Notes: a model not told the origin generated them from the letters alone. DNA of 64,000 bases from Peptostreptococcus porci (GCF_009695815.1 NZ_VUNE01000001.1:62001-126000), one strand, 5' to 3'; counted from the stretch's first letter, positions 52,622 through 64,000 are shown. Numbers and translations are program-made.

Positions 52622-52801
52622 ATGGATAAAGCATTTTTAAAAGAACTCTTTTTAATAGTAATATTTCTTAATATTGTGATATTAATTGTTAATAAGATTA
52701 TTCCGAAAGAAAAGAAGATAAATAATATGATTAATATCGCTATAAAAATCATTGCTTTATTGCTTGTTTGTGTATATGCATACTTTAGACTTATGAAATG
52801 A
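52622..52801 (+). CDS. Small two-helix membrane protein (59 residues)
   Basis: Two hydrophobic stretches (about 8-24 and 38-56) are joined by a basic loop (IIPKEKKINN). I do not recognise it. ATG 52622 has AAGGGGTG seven nt upstream; ATG 52616 is too close to that site. It stands 78 nt before the glutamate-synthase-like gene. The 249-nt gap before it contains no gene. Confidence 0.6.
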   Translation: MDKAFLKELFLIVIFLNIVILIVNKIIPKEKKINNMINIAIKIIALLLVCVYAYFRLMK

Positions 52802-52879
52802 TATACTAAGATATATCAGAATATTAAAAATTAATATATAATTAGATAATAATCTATATTTGGTATGGGAGGTAATTTT

Positions 52880-54310
52880 ATGGCAATATATAAATGTAGA
52901 GTTTGCAATATGGTTTTTGACGAGGAAAAAGAAGGTAAAAAATTATCGGACCTAGATAAATGTCCAGTCTGTAAGCAGGATATTTCCAAATTTGAGCTTG
53001 TGGAAGAATCCAATATGGAAGCATCTGATATTCAGGAAAATGTTTACTCGTATGATCATGAGTTATCATATGATCCTAAGTACGTCAGAGTTGATAAAAA
53101 TGACAGATATATGGCAGAAATTCATCAGATGGCTATTTCTGGAAAATCGATCGATGGTGCGATGGGGACTCAAATGAAGCTGCCAAGCTGGGATGACATA
53201 CTATTTATGGGTGCGCAGTTAAACCCACCACCAATGAATGACGAGGATTTTGTTGAAACAAAAACAGTGATAGGTAAAAATGCAAAAAAACCAATGGTAA
53301 TAGAGACTCCAGTGTATATTTCTCATATGTCATTTGGTGCATTATCAAAAGAGGTAAAAATTGCTTTATCAAAGGGCAGTTCAATGGCAAAGACTGCGAT
53401 GTGCAGTGGTGAGGGTGGCATTCTTCAAGATGAAAAAGAATCTGCATATAAGTATATATTTGAATATATCCCAAACAAATATAGTGTTACAGATGAAAAT
53501 CTAAAATCTTCAGATGCTATAGAAATAAAAATTGGTCAGGGGACTAAGCCTGGGATGGGTGGGCATCTTCCTGGCGAAAAAGTAACTCCTGAGATTGCTG
53601 CTATCAGAGGAAAAAAAGCAGGAGAAGATATTCAGAGTCCAAGTAAATTTCCAGAAATTAACAGTAAAGAAGACTTAAAGGAAATGGTTGATATGCTTAG
53701 AGAAAAATCTGGAGGCAGACCGATTGGAATAAAAATTGCAGCAGGAAGAATAGAGGATGATCTGGAGCATTGTGTTTTTGCAGAACCAGATTTTATAACG
53801 ATTGATGGAAGAGGTGGTGCGACAGGCTCCAGTCCATTTTTATTAAGAGAATCGACTTCTGTTCCAACAATATATGCACTTTCCCGAGCCAGAAAGTATT
53901 TGGATTCAATAAACTCAGATATTAGCTTGGTAATTACTGGCGGATTGAGAGTGTCTGGTGATTTTGCAAAAGCAATTGCTATGGGAGCAGATGCCGTTGC
54001 TATTGCAACATCAGGCTTGATTGCTGCCGCGTGTCAGCAGTATAGAATATGCGGGAGTGGAAACTGTCCTGTAGGTGTTGCAACTCAGGATCCAGAATTG
54101 AGAAAGCGACTAAATATTGATGTAGCAGCACAGAGAGTGGCAAATTTTTTAAATGTTTCGAATGAGGAATTAAGAATGTTTGCAAGAATTACTGGTCATA
54201 ATTCAATTCATGGTATTGATATTAATGATTTGATAACTACAGATAGCGATATTGCCATGTATACGGGGATAAGACACGCTGGTCAAAGGTTACAAGGCTC
54301 TAGTATTTAA
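52880..54310 (+). CDS. Glutamate-synthase-like FMN protein with rubredoxin-like head
   Basis: 476 residues. The first 40 carry two metal-binding pairs, CRVCNMVF and CPVCKQD, like a rubredoxin or zinc ribbon. The rest is the FMN-binding glutamate synthase central domain of the archaeal-type GltB2 family (TPVYISHMSFGALS, GQGTKPGMGGHLPG, TIDGRGGATGSSP, TGGLRVSGDFAKA). The 3Fe-4S motif CX5CX4C is intact in CQQYRICGSGNCPVG. No glutaminase domain is present. The true reaction is uncertain. ATG 52880 has GGGAGG upstream. Confidence 0.88.
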   Translation: MAIYKCRVCNMVFDEEKEGKKLSDLDKCPVCKQDISKFELVEESNMEASDIQENVYSYDHELSYDPKYVRVDKNDRYMAEIHQMAISGKSIDGAMGTQMKLPSWDDILFMGAQLNPPPMNDEDFVETKTVIGKNAKKPMVIETPVYISHMSFGALSKEVKIALSKGSSMAKTAMCSGEGGILQDEKESAYKYIFEYIPNKYSVTDENLKSSDAIEIKIGQGTKPGMGGHLPGEKVTPEIAAIRGKKAGEDIQSPSKFPEINSKEDLKEMVDMLREKSGGRPIGIKIAAGRIEDDLEHCVFAEPDFITIDGRGGATGSSPFLLRESTSVPTIYALSRARKYLDSINSDISLVITGGLRVSGDFAKAIAMGADAVAIATSGLIAAACQQYRICGSGNCPVGVATQDPELRKRLNIDVAAQRVANFLNVSNEELRMFARITGHNSIHGIDINDLITTDSDIAMYTGIRHAGQRLQGSSI

Positions 54311-54327
54311 TTAAATTAGTGAGTAAA

Positions 54328-54369
54328 AATAGTCAACTCCTGTGTTTTATCGTGGGGGTTGATTATTTT
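54328..54369 (+). terminator. Terminator after the glutamate-synthase-like gene
   Basis: AATAGTCAACTCC pairs with GGGGTTGATTATTTT around a short loop, with T-rich 3' end. Confidence 0.75.
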
Positions 54370-54387
54370 GCTTATATTAAGATATAA

Positions 54388-56531
<2,144 letters not shown>

Positions 56532-56532
<1 letters not shown>

Positions 56533-57956
56533 TGGAAGATACTTGTTGTAATGAAGCAAAAAATGTTGTTGAAGTGAGCAATGATACAGACGATTGTAGA
56601 TTGAGATTTGATGGAAGAAAGAGCGATGAAATCAGAAATGTAAGTATCACTAGAAATTTCACAAAATATGCTCAGGGTTCTGTTCTGATAGAGATGGGAA
56701 ATACAAAGGTCATCTGTACAGCCTTTGTGGATGATGCTGTACCACCATTTATAAAAGGAACTGGAAGCGGTTGGATAAGTGCAGAATATTCTATGATACC
56801 GAGTGCGACTCTTACAAGAAAGAAAAGAGATGTAAATAAAGGCAGGGTTGATGGAAGAAGCCAAGAGATACAGAGATTGATAGGTAGATCTATTAGATCG
56901 GTTGTAGATTTGGAAAAATTGGGAGAGAGAACAATTTGGATTGACTGTGATGTGATACAAGCAGATGGAGGAACTAGAACTGCCTCAATCACTGGTGCAT
57001 TTGTGGCTTTGGCAGATGCTCTTTATACTCTATATAAAAAAGGTGAGCTGAAAAAAATGCCAGTGAGCTCACTTCTTTCAGCAGTCAGTGTTGGCGTAGT
57101 TGATGGAGAGGTTTTGTTGGATGTTTGTTATGAGGAAGATTCCTGCGCAGAGGTTGACACAAATGTCGTTATGAATAATAGAGGAGAATTTATTGAGATA
57201 CAGGGAACCGGAGAAGAAAGACCTTTTTCAAAAAAAGAGCTTGAAATTATTTTAGATTACGCAGAAAAGGGTAATAGAGAATTAATGAGACTTCAAAGAG
57301 CTGTGTTGGGAGAAGTTGCCGATAGCATAATAGGATGTGAATATGAAAGAGAGGCGATAATAGCCACTGGAAATATGCACAAATTGGAAGAGATAAGGAC
57401 GATGGTTTCGGATTTGGATTTTGAAATAAAATCCCTAAAAGACGTCGGATTACAGGATATCGAGATAGTAGAAAATGGAAAGACCTTTGAACACAATGCA
57501 TTGATAAAGGCTAGGACGATTGCGAGGGCCACTGGAAAGATTTCAATTGGAGACGACAGTGGCATAGAAGTTGATGCATTGGGAAAACGACCTGGAATAT
57601 TCTCGGCGAGATATGCTGGAGAAAATGCAACTGATGAAGAAAATAGAAAAAAGATGTTTTCAGAGCTGGAAGGAGTTCCATTTGAAAAAAGAACTGCCAG
57701 ATTCGTTTGTGTGATAGCAGTCGTGTTTCCTGATGGAAAGGAAATGCTTTCAAGAGGAATAGTCGAAGGAAAAATAGATTTTGAGGAAAAAGGTGAAAAT
57801 GGATTTGGATACGACTGTATGTTCATTCCAGAAGGGCATGAAAAAACCTTTGGTGAATTATCTTCAGAAATAAAGAATTCAATGAGTCATAGATCTAGAG
57901 CGTTGGAGGATATGAAGACAAAATTAAAAGCTATTTTGGACGAAAGAACTATCTAG
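56532..57956 (+). CDS. RNase PH fused to XTP/dITP pyrophosphatase
   Basis: Two enzymes in one 474-residue chain. After a 23-residue Cys-containing extension ([11 protein letters not shown]), RNase PH runs to about 270. Its markers are [25 protein letters not shown] and [19 protein letters not shown]. It trims tRNA 3' ends using phosphate. RdgB/HAM1 (about 274-474) begins [14 protein letters not shown], with [24 protein letters not shown] and MSHRSRAL. It removes non-canonical purine nucleotides. The ATG shares a base with the ligA stop. Rph-RdgB neighbours are common in Firmicutes; here they are a single frame with no stop between them. Confidence 0.93.
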
Positions 57957-58027
57957 TTTTCAAATCAACTTATTAATTTGTATAACTTGAAAATTGGGAA
58001 AAAATAAAAATGAGGTAGAAAAGAAGT

Positions 58028-58519
58028 ATGAAGGTGATTATTTTATCGGACACACATGGATCAAAGAAAAATATGGATAATATCATTCCGACGATAAAAG
58101 AAAGTATTGATTTAATAATTCATGCAGGTGATCATTTTAAAGATTCTGTTTATTTATCTGAGAAAAGTGGAAAACCCGTTATAGCCGTAGCGGGAAATTG
58201 TGACTATGAAAATGTCGAAGATGAAGTAGAGTTTGAGATTGAAAATGTAAGGTTTTTCCTAACTCATGGTCATAGGCATAGAGTTAAGTATGATCTTGGT
58301 ATTTTAGCTGAGCACGCCAAAGAAAAAGGCGCTGACATCGCAGTATTCGGACATACACATATAAAAGCAAATGAGGTTGTGTCTGGTGTGCAAATTCTAA
58401 ATCCAGGAAGTTTATCTCAGCCTAGAGATGGACTATACGGAAGCTATGTGATAATGGAAATAGAAAATGGCTCATATTCGTTTGAATATTTTAACGTCAA
58501 AGTATTAAGCTTAATTTAA
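58028..58519 (+). CDS. YfcE/MJ0936 family metallophosphodiesterase
   Basis: 163-residue dinuclear-metal phosphoesterase. The family motifs appear in order: SDTHGSKKN, HAGDHFKD, GNCDYEN, LTHGHRHRVKYD and FGHTHIKANE. It probably cleaves phosphodiesters, with the natural substrate uncertain. ATG 58028 has a GAGGTAGAAAAG stretch upstream. It lies 71 nt after rph-rdgB, so it may be the end of the ligA unit. Confidence 0.92.
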   Translation: MKVIILSDTHGSKKNMDNIIPTIKESIDLIIHAGDHFKDSVYLSEKSGKPVIAVAGNCDYENVEDEVEFEIENVRFFLTHGHRHRVKYDLGILAEHAKEKGADIAVFGHTHIKANEVVSGVQILNPGSLSQPRDGLYGSYVIMEIENGSYSFEYFNVKVLSLI

Positions 58520-58657
58520 ATTTTTTGTGATACTATATGTACATATTTCACTAAAATGCGTGCATTTGAACATATTTTGTAGTATAATCATTATGTTAAA
58601 GTGTGCAAAGTTGCATAGATGATATAAGTACAAAATTGATTATACAGGGAGGATTTT

Positions 58658-59941
58658 ATGAAATCAGAATTAATTAAAAAAGAAGGATATTCTGTTACAT
58701 TTGAAATGGCTATTGATGCCGTTGAATTTGACAAAGCTATAGATAAGGCTTACAACAAAACTAAATCTAGATATAATATTGCAGGGTTCAGAAAAGGTAA
58801 GGCTCCTAGAAAAATAATAGAACTAAATTATGGAAAGGGAGTTTTCTTCAATGATGCATTGGATATTTTACTACCAGAGGTATATCCAGTAGCAGTTGAA
58901 GAATTGAAGCTTGAAGTTGTTTCACAGCCGGATATAGACATAAAAGAAATTAAAGATGATGGTGGATTAGTTCTAGCAGTAATGGTAGATGTGAAGCCTG
59001 AATTTACTATAGAAAACTACTTTGGAGTTGATGTAGAAAAGGTAGATAGCACTGTTACTGATGAAATGATCGACGAGGAGCTTAATGCACTTCTTGAAAA
59101 GCAATCGAGAATGGTAACTGTAGAGTCACCAGTAGAAAATGGTAATGTCGCAGTAATTGATTTTGCTGGAACACTTGATGGAGTGCCTTTTGAAGGTGGT
59201 ACATCTGAAGGGTATTCACTTGAGGTTGGATCTGGAACATTCATACCAGGTTTTGAAGAACAATTGGTTGGAAAGTCAACTGGAGATGAATTCGATGTAA
59301 ATGTGACATTCCCAGAAGATTATCCAGCTGAAGAATTAGCTGGAAAGCCTGTTGTATTCAAGGTTAAGATAAATGAAGTAAAGGTTAAGGAGCTTCCTGA
59401 ACTAGATGATTCATTTGCTCAAGATACTACTGAATTTGAATCTTTGGAAGAATTAAAAAATGATATAAGAACAAAGAAGCAAGAAGAGGCAGATCAGAAC
59501 GCCAAGTCTGAAATGAGAAATAAAGTAGTTGAAAAAGTTGCAGAAGGTGTTGAGATAGATATACCAAATTCTATGGTTGAGGCACAATTGGATAGACAGT
59601 TACAAGATATAAATATGCAATTAAGCTATCAAGGCTGGTCACTAGAAAAATTTGCTGAATTATCTGGTCAGTCAATTGAAGATATAAGAGAAGCAAGAAG
59701 AGACGAAGCAAAGGCTATGGTTAAGCATGCTCTAATAGTTGAAAAGATTGTTGAGCTTGAAAAGGTTGAAGCTACTGACGAAGATATTGAAAAAGATTTA
59801 GAAAACTTTGCAAAAATGTATCAGATAGAAATTGATAAAATAAAATCTTCTATAGGAGATGCAGAAAAAGAAAATATTGCTGACAGAATCAGAACTGAAA
59901 AAGCAGTCGATTTATTGTTAGAAAAAGCAAACTTAATATAG
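58658..59941 (+). CDS. tig: Trigger factor
   Basis: Ribosome-associated chaperone and peptidyl-prolyl isomerase, 427 residues. The ribosome-binding signature is GFRKGKAPRKIIE near residue 43. The FKBP-type PPIase domain follows (VIDFAGTLDGVPFEGGTSE). The C-terminal helical chaperone domain includes ARRDEAKAMVKHALIVEKI. ATG 58658 has GGGAGG upstream. It precedes clpP and clpX, the classic order, with a weak hairpin between tig and clpP. Confidence 0.97.
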   Translation: MKSELIKKEGYSVTFEMAIDAVEFDKAIDKAYNKTKSRYNIAGFRKGKAPRKIIELNYGKGVFFNDALDILLPEVYPVAVEELKLEVVSQPDIDIKEIKDDGGLVLAVMVDVKPEFTIENYFGVDVEKVDSTVTDEMIDEELNALLEKQSRMVTVESPVENGNVAVIDFAGTLDGVPFEGGTSEGYSLEVGSGTFIPGFEEQLVGKSTGDEFDVNVTFPEDYPAEELAGKPVVFKVKINEVKVKELPELDDSFAQDTTEFESLEELKNDIRTKKQEEADQNAKSEMRNKVVEKVAEGVEIDIPNSMVEAQLDRQLQDINMQLSYQGWSLEKFAELSGQSIEDIREARRDEAKAMVKHALIVEKIVELEKVEATDEDIEKDLENFAKMYQIEIDKIKSSIGDAEKENIADRIRTEKAVDLLLEKANLI

Positions 59942-59948
59942 TGAAATG

Positions 59949-59976
59949 AGGACCACAATATTTCTTGTGGTCTTTA
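59949..59976 (+). terminator. Weak hairpin between tig and clpP
   Basis: AGGACCACAA pairs with TTGTGGTCTT, followed only by a short T-poor tract. Partial termination or an mRNA-processing stem is likely; clpP can still be read through. Confidence 0.55.
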
Positions 59977-60002
59977 CTAAAATAAAATGAGGAGGTAGAA
60001 AT

Positions 60003-60587
60003 ATGGCATTAGTTCCTTATGTAATAGAGCAAGACGGTAGAGGTGAAAGGTCATATGATATTTATTCAAGACTACTAAAAGATAGAATTATTTTCTTGGG
60101 TGATGAAGTGAATGATGTCACTGCTAGCTTGGTCGTGGCTCAGTTGCTATTTTTAGAGGCAGATGATCCAGACAAAGATATACACCTGTATATAAATTCT
60201 CCTGGTGGAAGTGTAACTGCTGGTCTTGCTATTTATGATACTATGCAGTATATCAAGGCGGATGTAAATACGATATGTATTGGTATGGCGGCATCTATGG
60301 GCGCATTTCTTTTGGCGGCTGGAGCAAAGGGAAAGAGATTTGCTCTTCCTAACAGTACAATCATGATACATCAACCTCTTGGTGGATCTAGGGGTCAGGC
60401 TACAGATGTAGAAATACATACTAGATATTTACTTGAAACTAAAGAAAAGTTAAACAAAATATTGTCAGAAAGAACTGGAAAACCTATCGAAGTTGTAAAG
60501 GAAAATACGGAACGTGATAACTTTATGACTGCAGAAGAAGCCATGAATTTTGGCTTGATTGATGAAGTAATAGAAAACAGAAAATAG
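60003..60587 (+). CDS. clpP: ATP-dependent Clp protease proteolytic subunit
   Basis: Serine protease of 194 residues forming the tetradecameric chamber. Catalytic Ser is in [11 protein letters not shown] near 98, His in IMIHQPLGG near 123, and Asp in NTERDNFM near 172. ATG 60003 has GGAGGTAG upstream. It is followed by clpX at 26 nt, so the protease and its unfoldase are co-expressed. Confidence 0.98.
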   Translation: MALVPYVIEQDGRGERSYDIYSRLLKDRIIFLGDEVNDVTASLVVAQLLFLEADDPDKDIHLYINSPGGSVTAGLAIYDTMQYIKADVNTICIGMAASMGAFLLAAGAKGKRFALPNSTIMIHQPLGGSRGQATDVEIHTRYLLETKEKLNKILSERTGKPIEVVKENTERDNFMTAEEAMNFGLIDEVIENRK

Positions 60588-60613
60588 TAGTATTTTCGTA
60601 GGAGGTGAAATTA

Positions 60614-61885
60614 TTGCCAAAACAAGATGACAACAAACAATATAAGTGCTCTTTTTGCGGAAAAAGCCAAGATCAAGTTAAGAGAATAATAGCAGGTCCT
60701 GGTGTATATATCTGTGATGAGTGCGTGGATTTGTGTGGTGAAATAATTAAAGAAGAAATAGATGAAAATGCAGAATTGCAAGCTGGTAATTTGCCTAAAC
60801 CAAAGGAAATGATGGAAATACTAGACGATTATGTTATTGGGCAGAGTAAGGCTAAAAAAGCACTTTCTGTCGCAGTCTACAATCACTACAAGAGAATTTA
60901 TTCTGCCAAGGGTAAAAAGAGTGATGTAGAGCTTCAAAAGAGTAATATACTTCTTTTGGGTCCAACAGGTTCTGGTAAGACTCTGTTAGCACAGACTTTG
61001 GCAAAGATACTAAATGTACCATTTGCAATAGCGGATGCCACTACATTAACTGAGGCAGGGTATGTTGGAGAAGATGTAGAGAATATTGTATTGAAATTGG
61101 TTCAGGCTGCAGATTTTGATATAGAAAGAGCTCAAAAGGGTATAATCTATATTGATGAAATAGATAAAATATCAAGAAAATCTGAAAATCCTTCAATTAC
61201 TAGAGATGTCAGTGGAGAAGGTGTTCAACAGGCATTGCTTAAGATATTAGAGGGTACTGTTGCTAATGTTCCTCCAGCAGGAGGTAGAAAACATCCACAT
61301 CAAGAATTTTTAAAGGTTGATACAACTGATATATTGTTTATTCTTGGTGGAGCGTTTGATGGTATAGAAAAGATCATTAAGAGAAGAGGAAATCAGAAGG
61401 TTTTAGGCTTTGGAGCAAAAATAGAGAGCAAGGCTGATATTGATTTGGGAAAACTGTATTCAAAAGTTATTCCTGACGATTTACTAAAATTTGGTATGAT
61501 TCCAGAGTTTGTAGGTAGAATTCCTGTTATTGCTACCTTAGAATTATTGGATGAAGAATCGTTGGTCAGAATACTTACAGAGCCAAAAAATTCTCTTGTC
61601 AAGCAGTATTCAAAGCTATTTGAATATGATGATGTGAAAATCGAATTCGATGAGGGTGCATTGCGCTCAATAGCTCAGAAGGCAATTGAAAGGAATACTG
61701 GTGCCAGAGGTCTAAGAAGTATCGTTGAACATTCTTTGATGGAAACAATGTTTGAGGTTCCTTCGATAGACAATATTGAAAAAGTTATTGTGACTAAGGG
61801 CAGTATCGAAAACGAAGATGAAAAACCACTCATTATCTATAAAGATGTGAGAGATATAGTTAATGATACACCAATTGGTGGATAG
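60614..61885 (+). CDS. clpX: ATP-dependent Clp protease ATP-binding subunit ClpX
   Basis: AAA+ unfoldase of 423 residues. The zinc-binding domain has CSFC (12-15) and CDEC (34-37). Walker A is GPTGSGKT near 116, Walker [12 protein letters not shown], and [10 protein letters not shown] is a conserved pore-region motif. The IGF-type loop that docks on ClpP is represented by LGFGAKIE. The start is TTG 60614, with AGGAGG eight nt upstream; GTG 60605 overlaps that site. It ends at a strong terminator. Confidence 0.97.
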   Translation: MPKQDDNKQYKCSFCGKSQDQVKRIIAGPGVYICDECVDLCGEIIKEEIDENAELQAGNLPKPKEMMEILDDYVIGQSKAKKALSVAVYNHYKRIYSAKGKKSDVELQKSNILLLGPTGSGKTLLAQTLAKILNVPFAIADATTLTEAGYVGEDVENIVLKLVQAADFDIERAQKGIIYIDEIDKISRKSENPSITRDVSGEGVQQALLKILEGTVANVPPAGGRKHPHQEFLKVDTTDILFILGGAFDGIEKIIKRRGNQKVLGFGAKIESKADIDLGKLYSKVIPDDLLKFGMIPEFVGRIPVIATLELLDEESLVRILTEPKNSLVKQYSKLFEYDDVKIEFDEGALRSIAQKAIERNTGARGLRSIVEHSLMETMFEVPSIDNIEKVIVTKGSIENEDEKPLIIYKDVRDIVNDTPIGG

Positions 61886-61891
61886 TGAAAC

Positions 61892-61930
61892 AAAAAACGG
61901 CAAACTCATATAAGAGTAAGCCGTTTTTTT
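61892..61930 (+). terminator. clpX terminator
   Basis: AAAAAACGGC plus AACTC pairs with GAGTAAGCCG, followed by TTTTTTT. Confidence 0.93.
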
Positions 61931-61979
61931 AATGTCATTATATATCGATGTTGTGATGCTGAAATACATCTCAGGATTA

Positions 61980-62648
61980 TTATCGAACTGTGGCATATTG
62001 AGTCTTTTTGCCAGAGTTAAAGTGGCTATATCCCAGCCATACAATTGCAAGATATGCAAGAGTTTTCGGCAACATTAGGGCTCCGATTGCCGGAATAAAA
62101 TCACTTAATAAAACAACTGGTATATAGAATGCAAAGCTTAGAAAAATTAGTAAACTCATATGCTTCAGACCCGTAGTATTTTTTTGCTTGTACGTCCAAA
62201 TGATCAAGAGTAGTCCAAGTATTGCAAATGGAATGTTTCTATATATACCAAACAAATAATTTCCATCAGCAGTTCCCCAATTGTTTTGAGGTAGTAAGAC
62301 TAGAATTATTCTAGCAATCGCCAGTATATAGATGGCAAATTTTTTTCTATCGTCAGTATCACCGCTCAAGTTTCTATAGTAATGATAGAATAACACATAG
62401 AAGATTGTCATCGTGATACTAGTTACAAATTGCCCCCAAGATAAAGCCACGACGTTTTTCTCAAATCCATTTGCTGTAAAATGAGAAATTATTCGAGGCA
62501 CCAAATGAAAGGCATCTCCAGCTCCCAGTAGAATTGCCATTATACCAAAAAGCCTTCCTCCTGATTTTTTGTTATTTAATAATTTAATTCCCAATGATAT
62601 TACAATAAGTAGGTATGCAATATCAAATATACTTTCAAAAACACCCAT
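61980..62648 (-). CDS. Multi-pass membrane protein (222 residues), TetR-linked
   Basis: I do not recognise the family with certainty. About seven hydrophobic segments span the protein, starting at SIFDIAYLLIVISLGIKLL. Conserved-looking polar residues include GAGDAFHLVPR near 41-51. It starts one base after the stop of the TetR gene, with ATG 62648 directly following TAG, so it is translated with the regulator. Its expression is therefore probably TetR-controlled. Transport of a small hydrophobic compound or a membrane-sensor role are guesses. Confidence 0.75.
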   Translation of the reverse strand: MGVFESIFDIAYLLIVISLGIKLLNNKKSGGRLFGIMAILLGAGDAFHLVPRIISHFTANGFEKNVVALSWGQFVTSITMTIFYVLFYHYYRNLSGDTDDRKKFAIYILAIARIILVLLPQNNWGTADGNYLFGIYRNIPFAILGLLLIIWTYKQKNTTGLKHMSLLIFLSFAFYIPVVLLSDFIPAIGALMLPKTLAYLAIVWLGYSHFNSGKKTQYATVR

Positions 62649-63233
62649 CTAATCAACTCCTTTAATTATCCAATTAATATATTGGTTATACTTTATCAAA
62701 AAAGTTTCTTTGCTAAAATTCTCTTGAAAGGTCCTCTTGATGATATTATGGATTACTGCTTTGATAAAGTTTATTTTTTCGTAATTTATGCCGATATTGT
62801 CAATGCAATTTTTTGAATGGTGTTTACATTCCATACCTTGTTTTTTGTAAAACTCAATCCATCTCTTCTCAAGATCCTCATTCCAATAAAGAAATCTGTA
62901 TTTGTACAGAGTATATCTTCTTTCATCAAAAATTAGTTTGGATATTCTGTCGCCAAATTTTTCCAATGATTGACATAAATCGAAATTCTCATTTTTCAAT
63001 ATTTCAATAAATAGTGAGTGTATATCAGTGGTTTCCTTTAAGAGAATGGTGAAATAACTTTCCTCCAAGTCCTCGAAATATTGATAAAAGCTACCTCTTG
63101 AGATATTCAGATTTTCGACAATATCCTTTACACTAGCCTTGTTAAAAGGATTAGAATTGAACTCCTCACGAAGAGCCTCGTAAATTTTCTCCCTTTTTTC
63201 AGGTGGTAAATTATAAAATGTATTTTTTGGCAT
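62649..63233 (-). CDS. TetR/AcrR family regulator
   Basis: 194 residues. The N-terminal helix-turn-helix (about 8-55) reads EKREKIYEALREEF, KASVKDIVENLNISRGSFYQYF, the TetR signature. The C-terminal ligand domain is helical, with HHSKNC near 140. ATG 63233 has AGAGG upstream; the longer TTG start at 63251 lacks a site. It is the first gene of a two-gene unit with the membrane protein. A perfect palindrome within its own promoter suggests autorepression. Confidence 0.88.
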   Translation of the reverse strand: MPKNTFYNLPPEKREKIYEALREEFNSNPFNKASVKDIVENLNISRGSFYQYFEDLEESYFTILLKETTDIHSLFIEILKNENFDLCQSLEKFGDRISKLIFDERRYTLYKYRFLYWNEDLEKRWIEFYKKQGMECKHHSKNCIDNIGINYEKINFIKAVIHNIIKRTFQENFSKETFLIKYNQYINWIIKGVD

Positions 63234-63272
63234 AAGAACCTCTGTCAACAATATTTAATAAAGTATATATGA

Positions 63273-63301
63273 ATTATAAGTGACACGGTGTCATTTGTCA
63301 A
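63273..63301 (-). promoter_or_regulatory. TetR promoter with operator in the spacer
   Basis: On the minus strand, consensus TTGACA (63301-63296) and TATAAT (63278-63273) are spaced by 17 nt. The 13-bp perfect palindrome TGACACGGTGTCA (63281-63293) fills the spacer. A bound regulator would block RNA polymerase, as in classic TetR systems. Confidence 0.8.
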
Positions 63302-63451
63302 TAGTAGTTTTTTTATAAAAATCAGATAGATTTAATTTTCTTGAAAATGTATTTTCACTGGTATTTATGATATAATAATTTTTATGATAAAGGTAACAAA
63401 GTGTGAGATATGAAAGTAAGCTTATATTTTCGTATTTTGACCTGTATATTA

Positions 63452-63467
63452 GATACCAATTAAGGTA
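63452..63467. promoter_or_regulatory. Dyad before the DUF1836 gene
   Basis: ATACC and GGTAT form a 5-bp inverted repeat with a 6-nt spacer, 15 nt before the start codon. It is weak, and may be chance in AT-rich DNA. Confidence 0.25.
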
Positions 63468-63482
63468 TAGTGGAGTGTTTTT

Positions 63483-64000
63483 ATGTATAATCTATATGAA
63501 ATAATAGACAGTATAATGGAAAAAGAGGACTTGAAGGTGGAAGAGATTCCAAATATTGATCTTTACATGGATCAGGTATTAAATATTTTTGATAAATTTT
63601 TTCCATATAATGAACAAGAGCAAGCTTTGACAAAGACAATGATAAATAACTATGTAAAGGCTGGTATTATTAAACCTGCAATAAAAAAGAAATACAATAA
63701 AGAACATATTTTAATGATAATAATCATTTGTATGCTTAAGAGGGAAATTAGTCTAACTGAGATAAAAGATGCGTTTGATGATTTTGACAACTATGAGAAA
63801 ATATACAAGGGATTTCTAAGGAAAAAGGAAAATTTAAATAAATTGACTTTGGATTTTTTGTCAAATGATATTGAATCCTTCAACAAAGAGGAAGATAGAG
63901 ATACAACGGAAAAGATGATGGATGTTTTATTATTGTGCTATTACTCAAATGTTCTTAGTGAGGCTGCAAGGCTGATAATAAATAGAGAAAAGAATGAATG
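63483..64000 (+). CDS. DUF1836 family protein, 3' partial
   Basis: 172 codons are visible and open at the window end. The sequence matches DUF1836: QALTKTMINNYVKAGIIKPA, then KKYNKEHILMIIIICMLKRE and SLTEIKDAF. The N-terminal half of this family resembles a MerR-type winged helix, suggesting a regulator. ATG 63483 has a TGGAGTG site. The family is usually about 180 residues, so only a few codons are probably missing. It is divergent from tetR. The target is unknown. Confidence 0.82.
   Translation, partial: MYNLYEIIDSIMEKEDLKVEEIPNIDLYMDQVLNIFDKFFPYNEQEQALTKTMINNYVKAGIIKPAIKKKYNKEHILMIIIICMLKREISLTEIKDAFDDFDNYEKIYKGFLRKKENLNKLTLDFLSNDIESFNKEEDRDTTEKMMDVLLLCYYSNVLSEAARLIINREKNE

Noticed and set aside
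57293-57826. 177-codon minus-strand frame inside the Rph-RdgB gene
   Set aside because: Antisense to a well-conserved RdgB domain and rich in Ser/Pro/Phe, as expected for a shadow.

Overview
The window is an AT-rich, densely coded bacterial chromosome segment. It is low-GC Firmicute in style: strong AGGAGG ribosome sites, many TTG/GTG starts, a valine T-box, a TPP riboswitch and TTGACA/TATAAT promoters. Family content points to an anaerobic member of the Clostridia: a monomeric [FeFe] hydrogenase, CWB2 cell-wall repeats as in Clostridioides Cwp proteins, DUF4364 and DUF1836 proteins, an Rph-RdgB fusion, and oxygen-sensitive ThiH in place of ThiO. A Peptostreptococcaceae-like organism is my inference; no rRNA is present to test it. 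I see no rRNA, tRNA, CRISPR array, prophage or intact insertion sequence. About 60 protein genes are supported, almost all chromosomal housekeeping.

Layout. 1-2.2 kb: cysteine desulfurase (cut by the window edge) with thiI, a sulfur relay for tRNA thiolation. 2.3-6.7 kb: a patatin-like protein, a DEAD-box RNA helicase with a DbpA-type RNA-binding tail, a tandem-rhodanese lipoprotein and an overlapping membrane protein. 6.7-11.3 kb: a class A penicillin-binding protein with a Gly-Thr repeat tail, and a divergent ABC-F protein. 11.4-16.3 kb: [FeFe] hydrogenase and T-box-controlled valS. 16.6-21.7 kb: a CPBP protease, an ECF transporter S component, an aminotransferase, and a GntR regulator with PepD dipeptidase. 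22-29 kb: folC, an unknown acidic protein with a hairpin leader, a DUF4364 protein, a DacF-type carboxypeptidase, and two tandem HflX-type GTPases.

29.4-40 kb: a Cys-rich small protein with cardiolipin synthase, lone rpsD with a structured leader, a Nudix-like protein with a degenerate Nudix box plus a HEAT-repeat protein, a CWB2-NlpC/P60 cell-wall protein, an SPFH protein overlapping a tiny ribbon-helix-helix protein and followed by a second CPBP protease, then yigZ and nadE. 40-43.9 kb: minus-strand thiSFGHE operon under a TPP riboswitch, encoding the thiazole branch and the coupling enzyme. 44-48.6 kb: minus-strand leuABCD behind a good promoter with CodY-like boxes. 48.9-54.3 kb: yebC, small ORFs, an M50 metalloprotease, a Bcp peroxiredoxin, two small membrane proteins, and a glutamate-synthase-like protein with a rubredoxin-like head. 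54.4-61.9 kb: ligA and rph-rdgB, a YfcE-type phosphodiesterase, and tig-clpP-clpX for protein quality control. 62-64 kb: a TetR regulator with a membrane protein behind a promoter whose spacer holds a perfect 13-bp palindrome, then a DUF1836 gene running off the end.

I found no clear large, undescribed multi-gene system. The best leads are small: the diverged second HflX, the Nudix-like/HEAT pair, the SPFH/RHH/CPBP cluster, the TetR circuit, and a family of about 100-nt imperfect palindromes at the ends of transcription units.
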